DNA from: an uncultured Eubacterium sp.
GTDB lineage: Bacteria > Bacillota > Clostridia > Peptostreptococcales > Anaerovoracaceae
DNA length: 11,379 nucleotides
Direction: 5' to 3'
NCBI GenBank assembly: GCA_947367725.1
Contig: CANBFZ010000026.1
Coordinates: forward strand, 1-11,379
Both the position numbers and the translations under genes were made by a program. Below are positions 1 to 6,660 of this stretch, piece after piece (position 1 is the first letter of the stretch; the number at the start of each line of letters is the position of its first letter). Under the pieces are notes generated by a model. It worked only from the letters and a program-made list of their open reading frames with translations, was not told where the DNA came from and searched no databases.

Positions 1-834
1 TGCTTCTACCTTCGGCAGCATGCTGCCTGGTGCAAACTGTCCCTCTTCGATGTATTTTACTGCATCTTCCAAGTTCAGATTGTCCAGATTCTTCTGGTCA
101 GGCTTATTGAAGTTGATGGCAACTTTCTCTACTTCGGTCAGAATCATCAGTACATCTGCACCTACCTGCTCTGCCAGAAGTTCTGCTGCGAAGTCTTTAT
201 CGATGACAGCTGCAACGCCTTCCATGGAGCCGTCTGCGTTTTCAATCACCGGAATGCCGCCTCCACCGCAGGAAATTACAATAGAGGAATCCCACAGTCT
301 TCTTACTGCATCGATTTCAACGATTTTTCTAGGCAGCGGAGATGCTACCACACGTCTGTAACCTCTTCCCGCATCTTCCTTCATGGTGTAGCCTTTTTCT
401 GCTTCCAGCGCTTTGGCTTCCGCTTCCTGATAGAACGGTCCAATTGGTTTGGTCGGATTCTGGAACGCTTTATCGCTCTTTTCTACGATCATCTGGGTCG
501 CTACGGTCAAAACCGGAATATTCTTACCTCTCTTGTTCAGGGCATATTTCAGCGCCTGCTGCAGGTGATAACCGATGTACCCCTGAGACATTGCGCCGCA
601 CACGTCAAACGGCATGGACGGCGTCACATCTTTTGCCGTTTCGGAAGCCAGAAGAATTCTGCCTACCTGTGGTCCGTTACCGTGTACCAATCCAATTTCA
701 TACCCTTTGCAGCTGATATCTGCAATATATTCGCAAGTCTTTTTTACAACTGCAAGCTGTGCTTCTGCAGTCGCTTCGCTCTTTCCAGACTGCAGCGCGT
801 TTCCGCCTAAGGCGATTACAATTTTTTCTGCCAT
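1..834 (-). CDS. arcC: Carbamate kinase, C-terminus cut by the window edge
   Basis: Last enzyme of the arginine deiminase pathway: carbamoyl phosphate plus ADP gives ATP, CO2 and NH3 in the cytoplasm. The frame is open from the ATG at 834 to position 1, giving 278 residues; the family usually has about 310, so roughly 30-35 are missing at the left edge. Visible amino-acid-kinase motifs are ALGGNAL (residues 8-14), VHGNGPQVG (50-58), RRVVASPLP (160-168), CGGGGIPV (189-196) and DKD (212-214). The start is supported by AGGAG about 9 bases upstream. It lies 34 bases after arcA with no terminator between them, so the two are almost surely co-transcribed. Identification is firm; the only homologue to consider is a carbamate-kinase-like enzyme of another carbamoyl-phosphate pathway, which the arcB and arcA neighbours make unlikely. 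Confidence 0.96.
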   Translation of the reverse strand, partial: MAEKIVIALGGNALQSGKSEATAEAQLAVVKKTCEYIADISCKGYEIGLVHGNGPQVGRILLASETAKDVTPSMPFDVCGAMSQGYIGYHLQQALKYALNKRGKNIPVLTVATQMIVEKSDKAFQNPTKPIGPFYQEAEAKALEAEKGYTMKEDAGRGYRRVVASPLPRKIVEIDAVRRLWDSSIVISCGGGGIPVIENADGSMEGVAAVIDKDFAAELLAEQVGADVLMILTEVEKVAINFNKPDQKNLDNLNLEDAVKYIEEGQFAPGSMLPKVEA

Positions 835-868
835 TTCAGTCAATCTCCTAATTCTCTAATTTCATGTG

Positions 869-2086
869 TTACAGGTCGTCTCTGTTGACAGGGCAGGACA
901 TGCATCTCGGGCCGCCTCTGCCTCTGGACAGTTCCGCACTTGGAATAGTGAGAACCTTCACACCTTTCTTGTCGAGCAGGTCATTGGTCACATAGTTTCT
1001 CTCATAGGTAACCACTGTGCCTGGCGCAATGCAAAGGGTGTTAGAACCATCATTCCACTGCTCTCTCTGGGCTGCCATCATATCATTGCCGCCGCAGCGA
1101 ATCAAATCTACTGCAGGCAGATTCAGCACTTTGCCCAGAATGTGGTCTAAGGAATCTGTCACAGATTTGAAGTTTGCCTTTCCGTCTTTTCCTAATGTGA
1201 TTTCAAAGAGCTGCAGAGGACCTTCAATTTCCGGATGAATGGTAAACTTGTCATAGTCAACCATGGTAAATACGGTATCCAGGTGCATGAATGCTCTTCT
1301 TTTCGGAATATCAAATACCAGTACTCTCTTAAATGTGGATTTGTTCAGCATATTTTCCGCAAATCTTTCGATTGCCGGTGCAGTGGTTCTTTCGGAAAGA
1401 CCAATGGCAACGGTTTCTGCGTTAAGTACTAAAACATCTCCGCCTTCAATAGAATACTCGTGGTCATAGTCATACCACATCTGTGAACCTTCCGGTGCAA
1501 AATCTTTGTTATGCAGGAACATGTACTTCAGAAGCAGCGCTTCTCTTCTTCTGGTCAACGTGCTCATGTGGTGAATATTGATACCGTTTCCCACACATGC
1601 GCCCGGGTCTCTTGTAAAGTACAGGTTCGGCATCGGTTCCATATAGAACGGATAAGAAGAAGAAATAAAATCTGCCAGCGACTTGGTCTGTACGTCAATT
1701 TCATCTCTCTTCACGCCTGCAATCAGTTTTGCTACCATCGCTTTTTCATCCATCTTGATCAGATAGTCATAAATTGCCTCTCTGACGCCCATGGAATTCA
1801 AGTGACTCTCGTCTAAAAATTTATTTAAAAACTCTGCTTTTACTGCAGGGTCTTTTAATGCTTTTGCAGTTTCATCCACGTAGTAGATCACCTCTACGCC
1901 GTTTTCTCTGAGAACTTCTGCAAATCTATCATGCTCCTGCTGTGCAACTTTCAGGAAAGGAATGTCGTCAAACAACAACCTTTCAAAGTTGTCAGGAACA
2001 AGACCTTCCACTTCCTCACCGATTCTGTGAAGAAGGACTTTATTCAATTTTCCAATTTCAGAATAATTATGGATTCCTGGTTTCAT
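869..2086 (-). CDS. arcA: Arginine deiminase
   Basis: Hydrolyses L-arginine to L-citrulline and NH3, the first step of the fermentative arginine pathway. The 405-residue length is normal for the family. Guanidino-modifying-enzyme motifs are in order: FTRDP (157-161), EGGD (214-217), the HLD catalytic segment (H268, D270), CGGND (331-335), and the catalytic cysteine Cys395 within GGPRCMSCPV near the C-terminus. The ATG at 2086 follows a GGGGGAAA purine tract, a usable ribosome binding site about 6 bases upstream; the N-terminus MKPGIHNYSEIGKL fits the family start. It ends in TAA, 34 bases before arcC. Upstream, 282 bases separate it from arcB, including a terminator-like hairpin, so it may rely on read-through or on its own promoter; I found no convincing promoter in the gap. 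Confidence 0.97.
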   Translation of the reverse strand: MKPGIHNYSEIGKLNKVLLHRIGEEVEGLVPDNFERLLFDDIPFLKVAQQEHDRFAEVLRENGVEVIYYVDETAKALKDPAVKAEFLNKFLDESHLNSMGVREAIYDYLIKMDEKAMVAKLIAGVKRDEIDVQTKSLADFISSSYPFYMEPMPNLYFTRDPGACVGNGINIHHMSTLTRRREALLLKYMFLHNKDFAPEGSQMWYDYDHEYSIEGGDVLVLNAETVAIGLSERTTAPAIERFAENMLNKSTFKRVLVFDIPKRRAFMHLDTVFTMVDYDKFTIHPEIEGPLQLFEITLGKDGKANFKSVTDSLDHILGKVLNLPAVDLIRCGGNDMMAAQREQWNDGSNTLCIAPGTVVTYERNYVTNDLLDKKGVKVLTIPSAELSRGRGGPRCMSCPVNRDDL

Positions 2087-2140
2087 AATATTTCCCCCAA
2101 TTTTCTTATGAGCCGAACCTTACGCACGACCTCACACAGG

Positions 2141-2195
2141 AATAAAACTGCCGCAAGCCTGCAAGCGGACCTGCGGCAGTATGATTTTATTGTGT
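2141..2195 (-). terminator. Rho-independent terminator-like hairpin between arcB and arcA
   Basis: A perfect 9-bp stem is formed by 2147-2155 (ACTGCCGCA on the plus strand) and 2172-2180 (TGCGGCAGT). On the minus strand, the arc reading direction, the stem is followed directly by TTTTATT (2147-2141). Outer complementarity of AATAAAA with TTTTATT (2185-2191), and of CACA with GTGT beyond it, lengthens the helix with a small bulge. It lies about 190 bases after the arcB stop and 54 bases before the arcA start. It could end most arcB transcripts or act as a partial, processive attenuator before arcA-arcC. The T-run is interrupted, so strength is uncertain. Confidence 0.65.
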
Positions 2196-2202
2196 CATAC
2201 GT

Positions 2203-2230
2203 CTTCCTCGTCGCAGCACGCCGCGGAGGA
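2203..2230. other. Small GC-rich inverted repeat in the arcB-arcA gap
   Basis: TCCTC near 2206 and GAGGA near 2226 are complementary. CGC and GCG triplets inside them extend the stem across a two-base bulge, and a CCGCGG palindrome is included. It lies between the foldback element next to arcB and the terminator-like hairpin. I see no T-run beside it and no coding potential; it may be part of an arcB 3' untranslated structure. Significance is low. Confidence 0.3.
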
Positions 2231-2247
2231 TACAATCACTGGCATTC

Positions 2248-2370
2248 AATGCGCAGGACTTTTTTCGCAATACACAGCCAAGCTGAGTGAGTGCGAGGGC
2301 GCGTACCTATAGTACGTTACCGAGCACAAATGATTGACTGGCGCAGTAATGCGGAAAAAGAACAAGCATT
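2248..2370. repeat. 123-base imperfect foldback element abutting the arcB stop
   Basis: The ends are inverted: AATGC (2248-2252) faces GCATT (2366-2370). Just inside, a T6 run followed by CGCA (2261-2269 region) faces TGCGG followed by A5 (2350-2359 region). The centre is a tight hairpin, CGTAC (2302-2306) and GTACG (2312-2316) around the loop CTATA, flanked by GTGCG and CGAGCAC arms. The fold is imperfect between these blocks. The right end overlaps the arcB TAA. The overall design resembles a non-autonomous MITE-like or REP-like intergenic repeat; that is inference, since only one copy is in view. There is no transposase and no convincing target-site duplication. Confidence 0.5.
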
Positions 2371-3364
2371 AGCCGATGGTTGCAACAATAACAGCCTTAA
2401 TGGTGTGCATTCTGTTTTCTGCTTCGTCAAATACGACGGAATTCTTGCTTCTGAATACTTCGTCGGTAACTTCGCGGATGTCATAGCCAGCTTCCATCTG
2501 TGTCTTTGCCATCTTTGTTTCAAAGTCATGGAATGCAGGCAAGCAGTGCATGAACAGGCAGTCTGGGTTTTCTGTTGCTGCCATTAATTCTTCCGTTACT
2601 TTGAACGGAGTCAGAAGTTTTACTCTTGCAGGAATTTCTGCTTCTTCACCCATGGAAGCCCATACGTCAGCATAGATGACGTCTGCGCCTTTCAGGCAAG
2701 CCGGATCGGAAGATACTTCGATGGTTGCGCCTGTCTTCTTTGCAACTTCCTGTACTTCTGCGATTACGTCCTGCTTCAGTTCTTTTGCCAGCTCGTCCGG
2801 TCCATAAGCAACAAAGTGCATGCCCATCTTCGCACAGCCGTACATCCAAGCATAAGACATGTTGTTTCTAACGTCGCCGCTGAATACTACTTTTACTCTG
2901 TTCAGCGGTTTTGCGCAATGTTCTTCGATGGTCAGAAGGTCTGCGAGAATCTGTGTTGGGTGGTCAACGTCAGTCAGACCGTTCCATACAGGCACGCCTG
3001 CATATTTTGCAAGGCCTTCTACCACTTCCTGGTCAAAACCTCTGTATTCGATACCATCATAGAATCTGCCTAATACTTTTGCAGTATCTTCCATGGTTTC
3101 TTTCTTACCCATCTGAGAAGAACTGGAATCCAGGAATGTAACGCCAGCGCCTTCGTCCATGGCTGCGACTTCAAATGCGCATCTGGTTCTTGTGGAAGTT
3201 TTTTCAAACAGCAGAACAATGTTCTTGCCTTTCAGGATCTGATTGCAGATACCTGCTCTTTTCTTTGCTTTTAAATCATGTGCCAGGTCAAGCATGTATC
3301 TGATTTCTTCTGGTGTGAAATCCATAAGTGTTAAAAAGCTTCTTCCTTTTAAGTTTACTGCCAT
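2369..3364 (-). CDS. arcB: Ornithine carbamoyltransferase, catabolic
   Basis: In the arginine deiminase pathway it carries out phosphorolysis of citrulline to ornithine and carbamoyl phosphate, which ArcC then uses to make ATP. Length is 331 residues, normal for the family. Motifs are all present: the carbamoyl-phosphate loop KTSTRT (55-60), DHPTQ (134-138), the ornithine-binding SMG loop in DVWASMG (233-239), and the catalytic cysteine in HCLP (273-276). The ATG at 3364 is fixed by AAAGGAGAT about 8 bases upstream. It is the first gene of the arc set, an unusual order since arcA is commonly first. The anabolic argF product is very similar; the catabolic call rests mainly on adjacency to arcA and arcC. 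Confidence 0.94.
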   Translation of the reverse strand: MAVNLKGRSFLTLMDFTPEEIRYMLDLAHDLKAKKRAGICNQILKGKNIVLLFEKTSTRTRCAFEVAAMDEGAGVTFLDSSSSQMGKKETMEDTAKVLGRFYDGIEYRGFDQEVVEGLAKYAGVPVWNGLTDVDHPTQILADLLTIEEHCAKPLNRVKVVFSGDVRNNMSYAWMYGCAKMGMHFVAYGPDELAKELKQDVIAEVQEVAKKTGATIEVSSDPACLKGADVIYADVWASMGEEAEIPARVKLLTPFKVTEELMAATENPDCLFMHCLPAFHDFETKMAKTQMEAGYDIREVTDEVFRSKNSVVFDEAENRMHTIKAVIVATIG

Positions 3365-3419
3365 TGGTGTAATCTCCTTTTCATTTCGTTAAAATCGTTC
3401 ATGTTAGATAGTTTAACTC

Positions 3420-3449
3420 TCTTTACTGAAATGATACTATATTTGTCAA
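3420..3449 (-). promoter_or_regulatory. Possible sigma-70 type promoter for arcB
   Basis: A perfect TTGACA -35 hexamer reads on the minus strand at 3449-3444. The best -10 at normal spacing is poor (TAAAGA at 18 bp, or GTAAAG at 17 bp). A nearby TATCAT (3436-3431) is too close to that -35. The AT-rich setting 60-85 bases before the arcB ATG suits a promoter, but the -10 assignment is weak, and activator help from the repeats just upstream would be needed. Confidence 0.35.
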
Positions 3450-3457
3450 AAAATTAA

Positions 3458-3489
3458 AGTACCAGCACTTTCTTTTTTGAGAGTACCAG
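3458..3489. promoter_or_regulatory. Paired AGTACCAG direct repeats upstream of arcB
   Basis: The octamer AGTACCAG occurs at 3458-3465 and again at 3482-3489 (CTGGTACT on the arcB coding strand), 24 bases apart, directly upstream of the TTGACA element. The first copy also sits in a small inverted repeat, AAAGT with ACTTT around it. It does not resemble an ArgR/AhrC box, a CcpA cre site or a Crp/Fnr site that I know. It is a candidate operator for arginine-pathway control, by position only. Confidence 0.35.
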
Positions 3490-3562
3490 TATATGGAAAA
3501 ATCATGTAAATATATCCAAAAACATCGCGCATTGACATCGCATCTCCAATTTGCATATACAA

Positions 3563-3645
3563 AAAAGGGGCGTGCCGCAACCAAGCAAGAGGCAGTCGTT
3601 CGCTGCCGTTCTCTTACATCGCCGTATCTTCGCCTATCCCCTTTT
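3563..3645 (-). terminator. Structured 3' region of the methyltransferase operon ending in T6
   Basis: On the minus strand AAAAGGGG (3645-3638) pairs with CCCCTTTT (3570-3563), and the T-run continues to 3561, like a terminator with a large branched loop. Inside the loop is a hairpin of GGCAG and CTGCC (3607-3603 with 3595-3591), extended by GTAAGA with TCTTGC. A second possible helix, TTCGCC (3659-3654) with GGCGAA (3634-3629), encloses the AAAAGGGG strand, so the two folds would form a pseudoknot or exclude each other. The region lies about 90-170 bases behind the paralogue stop codon. It may simply terminate that operon, or be a structured RNA or repeat. It matches no riboswitch consensus that I recognise. 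Confidence 0.45.
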
Positions 3646-3691
3646 CGCTGCCGGGCGAACTGGAGACTTTCCCCCGTTAGAACATGCGTCT

Positions 3692-3718
3692 GACGGCAGC
3701 AATCTCTTTGCTGCCGTC
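3692..3718 (+). terminator. Perfect 11-bp hairpin just downstream of the mttB paralogue
   Basis: GACGGCAGCAA (3692-3702) and TTGCTGCCGTC (3708-3718) form a perfect 11-bp stem with a 5-base loop. The T-rich tail TTAATTT follows only on the plus strand, where I see no gene that it would terminate. On the minus strand it lies 13 bases after the TAA of the 460-residue gene and lacks a T-run. There it could protect the mRNA 3' end, or work together with the T6-tailed structure further on. Confidence 0.5.
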
Positions 3719-3731
3719 TTAATTTACTAAA

Positions 3732-5114
3732 TTAAAGCCCCGCGTCTGCCTCCGCACAAATCCCATCGATTTCGCGCTGCACCGAATCAGGCAGTGGATC
3801 CACCATCGGTCCTTCCAAAATCTCTCGTACACGCCGGTTGGCAATCTCTACGCTGTCCCGCTTTTCATAAGTCGCCGCTCGAAGGGTTGCTGGAAACATC
3901 TTTGAGTAATACATTTCATCAGGATTTCTGAAATTCCGAACAGAAGACTTATGCGCAAGAAACGTACCGCCCGGTCCCTCCGCCATAATCTCTTCGGTCA
4001 AATCGGTATCCTCTTCGATCCGGATGCCTTTTGCGATACGCAGGCACCGCTTTGCGATTTCATCCTCGGTGAGAATCATTTCCAGACTGACCGCCATACC
4101 GTTATCAGTCGTACCGATGCCATCAATCAAATCCGCCCGTCCCAGATAAGTCGGCATGGTTTCAAAGCTGCCGCCGCCTGTCACCGCACAAGGCAGTCCG
4201 TAGTACCGCGCCATTTCCGTGCCGCCCAGACTGACAAGCGCTGCCTCGCCGCTCTTTACATATTCCCCGGTAATTGGATCCGCCATGCCAGAAGCCACGC
4301 CGTAAAGCATAGGCCAGCCGGGATGCACCGTCTGAAACAGCACCAGGGCGGAAAGCACCTCCGCGTTAATCTGACAAATCGTAGAGAAAATAGAAGCAGG
4401 AGAGGTCAATCCAATCATCGGCATCGGATAAATGTTGACCGGTATTTCGTAATCCGCCAGCGCCAAATAAGCCTCCAGCATATTTTTGTCCTGGGTCAGC
4501 GGGGAAACTGGGCAATACAGCACCGAAGCAATCTTTCTGCGCACCACTTCTTCTTTATTGCCGAGAATCGCTTCCAAAATCCGTCCCGCAAAAACGGATT
4601 CGTAAGGGCTGCTCAGTTCAAACTGCACATGTTTAGACGTACCTGACAAAATCGCCGCCATTTCGTGGAGGCAGTGGGTCTGCTCCGGTACATCAGAGGC
4701 GCTGCATCCAGTCCAGCAGGCAGCACCCGTTTCCGCATGCTGAAAAATTCTGCCCACATTGACCACATCGCTTTTCAGCGATTCACGGCGTTCTCTGGTA
4801 TACGGGTCATAAATATTCGTCGTAATGCCGCTCATCAGATGACGACTTTCCTTTGCCGGTACAGCAAAATCGTAGACAGGATTCCGCGCCCCCAGCGTAA
4901 AGGACTTGGGTGCAAGGGCAAGCGCCCGCGACACCATCTCCTCGTCAAAATATACAATCTGTTTTTCCTCGCAGACCTTTGCGCCGGCATCCTGCAGCGC
5001 CGCAAAGGCTTTGCGGCTCTTGATCCACACGCCGGTGTTTTCCAGAATCTCCATGGTGCGCTGGTGCACCAGTTTCTTTTCTTCCTCCGTGAATACTTTG
5101 ATTTCTATCTGCAT
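3732..5114 (-). CDS. MttB-superfamily methyltransferase without pyrrolysine
   Basis: A 460-residue member of the trimethylamine methyltransferase (MttB) superfamily, cytoplasmic and predicted TIM-barrel. Family members pass a methyl group from a methylated amine to a cognate corrinoid protein. Similarity to the adjacent MttB is visible in the N-terminal helix (EILENTGVWI, compare MELMGDFGVRI), in YGLP-VTGGGS (305-316) and in ADLIDGIG-NGMAVSLE (327-345). The stretch carrying Pyl and its flank in MttB is shortened here to GGGSFETMPTYLG (313-325) and has no UAG. Relatives of this Pyl-free type act on quaternary amines (MtgB glycine betaine, MtpB proline betaine, MtcB carnitine, MtyB gamma-butyrobetaine); the substrate here cannot be read from sequence. 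The ATG at 5114 has a strong GGAGGAGG site 7 bases upstream and overlaps the mttB end by 10 bases, so translation is probably coupled. It ends in TAA. Confidence 0.85.
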   Translation of the reverse strand: MQIEIKVFTEEEKKLVHQRTMEILENTGVWIKSRKAFAALQDAGAKVCEEKQIVYFDEEMVSRALALAPKSFTLGARNPVYDFAVPAKESRHLMSGITTNIYDPYTRERRESLKSDVVNVGRIFQHAETGAACWTGCSASDVPEQTHCLHEMAAILSGTSKHVQFELSSPYESVFAGRILEAILGNKEEVVRRKIASVLYCPVSPLTQDKNMLEAYLALADYEIPVNIYPMPMIGLTSPASIFSTICQINAEVLSALVLFQTVHPGWPMLYGVASGMADPITGEYVKSGEAALVSLGGTEMARYYGLPCAVTGGGSFETMPTYLGRADLIDGIGTTDNGMAVSLEMILTEDEIAKRCLRIAKGIRIEEDTDLTEEIMAEGPGGTFLAHKSSVRNFRNPDEMYYSKMFPATLRAATYEKRDSVEIANRRVREILEGPMVDPLPDSVQREIDGICAEADAGL

Positions 5115-6559
5115 AACAATGCCTCCTCCCGCGCGATAATATCCCGGATTTTCTGCAGCACATCTTCAGAAAGAGGCGCTGCAAAGTGGTCTGCCAGAAT
5201 GCGCCGCGCTTCCTCTCTTGCACGCTGCGGCATATCCTTTGCGCCATCCTTTTCCCAGGCTTCCCGCATACGGCGGTCAATCAGTTTCGCGTCGGAAATC
5301 TCCCCGCGCATATGGGCAAGGGTGTGCTTCTGGCTCAGGTAATTGCCAGCCGGTCCTACGGCTTTAATTACGTCCAGTGCCAGCGCGTCTTTATCGACTT
5401 CCACCGGTTTTTCCGCCCGTTTGAACATGCGGACAAATTCCGCGTCCATCAAAAACTGCTCAAAGCTGACCGCCATGCCCATATCGATCATCCCAAGTCC
5501 GTAAATCAGGTCTGTTCCCGCAAGAACCGGCATCAGTCCTGTCAACGTCTTTTCATGTCCGATCTGCACGTCCATGACTTTGCTGTCTGCCTATGTGCCG
5601 CCTACCTTGGTGACGATATCATAGTAATCGCCAAACTGTGCCACCATGGCGCCGAACATGCCGTGCTCCGGCGCGCCGACAGGGGAAGTTGCCCTGCGCA
5701 TATCCATCACCGTCGTTGAACTGCCGTAAATCACCGGATTGCCCGGATTTACAAGCTGTGCTAAAGTGATGCCCGCAAGAATTTCCGCATTGGTTACCAC
5801 AAAGGTGCCTGCAAGTGTCGCAGGGGTGGTGCCGCCAGTCAGTCCCATAGACAAGATGCTGATCGGAAGGCCTGTCTTTGCCGTTTCTATAATCACCTCA
5901 GAGGCGCCTTCATGAATTTCCAGCGGACTGTTGGGGCACATACAGAGCGTAAAAAACGGTCTTTCTCTCAGTTTTTCCTCGCTTCCGGCAATCGCAATGC
6001 CCATCTCGATAATCGCACGGGCGTTATGCCCGTTTTCCGCATCCAAAATCGCGTGCTTTGTGGTATTCTTAAAAATGGCTTCTGCCTCATAAAAATCTTT
6101 TAGCTTCCCCGGTGCGTCCTGCGCCGCCACCGCCGTGGTAAAAGCGTTGATCTCCGGAATGGCGTCTACAAATCTGGCAAAATCCTCTAAATCCTTTGTG
6201 GTCGTATCGCGAATCTCGCCGGTTTCCAGTTCGTACATCTGCAGCCCCGTCCCAAAACTGGTATAGGACACCGTGCCATCGCCCAGCACAAAGTCATCCT
6301 TCGGGTCTCTGCCGTACATGGTAAAACTGCCGGGCGCCTGTTCAATCGCCCACTCCACCAGCTCCCGCGGAAACCGCACCATATTCGTTTCCCAGTCTAC
6401 CGCACAGCCCGCCTTTTCATAGATTTCTTTTGCTTCTTTTCCAAAAATGCGCACCCCGAAGTCTCCCATCAGCTCCATGGTCGCATTGTGAATTTCTATC
6501 ACGCCTTCATCGCGCAGAATGTGATAGCCGCGCCTTTCTTTGCTCATTTGAAATGCCAT
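5105..6559 (-). CDS. mttB: Trimethylamine methyltransferase with pyrrolysine at an in-frame UAG
   Basis: Transfers a methyl group from trimethylamine to a corrinoid protein (MttC), leaving dimethylamine. The frame gives 322 residues, then UAG (5593-5591), then 161 more in the same frame, 484 in all counting UAG as one residue. Methanosarcina MttB has about 495 with Pyl at 334, so Pyl323 fits. The UAG context is VTKVGGT-Pyl-ADSKVMDVQ, followed by GHEKTLTG and LIYGLGM-MGMAVSFE, continuing the family fold without a break. Ordinary annotation would split it into two genes or call a pseudogene. The start at 6559 is set by GGAG 8 bases upstream; Met5 is an alternative. It is the first gene after a sigma-54 promoter. 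The true stop is also UAG (5107-5105), inside the next gene. No mttC, ramA or pyl gene is in the window, so host decoding is inferred. Confidence 0.9.
5591..5593 (-). other. In-frame amber codon read as pyrrolysine (codon 323 of mttB)
   Basis: The plus-strand bases CTA give UAG on the mRNA. Coding similarity to MttB continues in the same frame for the six codons before the next ATG (ADSKVM) and to the C-terminus, which is what recoding predicts and what a decayed gene would not preserve. In the family this position is the conserved pyrrolysine that activates the methylamine. Confidence 0.9.
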
Positions 6560-6594
6560 CGCCTACTCTCCTTTCTGTCATATCCTATTATAAA

Positions 6595-6610
6595 AGCAAT
6601 ATTCGTGCCA
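6595..6610 (-). promoter_or_regulatory. Sigma-54 promoter of the mttB operon
   Basis: Minus-strand TGGCACGAATATTGCT matches the sigma-54 consensus TGGCAC-N5-TTGCW at every defined base, with the -24 GG and -12 GC in correct spacing. Transcription would start near 6584, giving a short leader of about 25 bases that contains the GGAG site before the ATG at 6559. A sigma-54 enhancer-binding activator gene is divergent and adjacent, so the assignment is strong. Confidence 0.9.
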
Positions 6611-6660
6611 AACGCCTTTCTTTGAGATTTACAGCCGTGGCCACCTTTCCCGATCCAAAA

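Noticed and set aside
2291..2587. Plus-strand open frames across the arcB end and foldback element
   Set aside because: They are antisense to arcB or run over the foldback, with no start signals.
3365..3500. A sigma-54 promoter before arcB
   Set aside because: TGGTAC elements are present, but none has the GC at the -12 position with correct spacing.
3493..3693. 66-codon plus-strand frame rich in Arg and Ser
   Set aside because: It runs through the inverted repeats of the non-coding region, has no ribosome binding site and resembles no protein family.
3561..3721. tRNA-Pyl gene or cobalamin riboswitch in the gap beside the methyltransferase operon
   Set aside because: There is no CTCTAA anticodon loop or acceptor stem for tRNA-Pyl, and no B12 box or other conserved cobalamin riboswitch core on either strand.
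3951..4646. 231-codon plus-strand frame antisense to the MttB paralogue
   Set aside because: It is His/Arg-rich shadow coding opposite a well-supported gene, with no ribosome binding site.
5105..5575. Separate 156-residue methyltransferase fragment starting at the ATG at 5575
   Set aside because: It is the C-terminal part of mttB in the same frame after the UAG codon. It has no fitting ribosome binding site, and similarity continues upstream of this ATG to the UAG.
5591..6559. mttB as a pseudogene with a nonsense mutation
   Set aside because: The only lesion is a UAG at the exact Pyl site, both halves are well preserved, and promoter and activator are intact.
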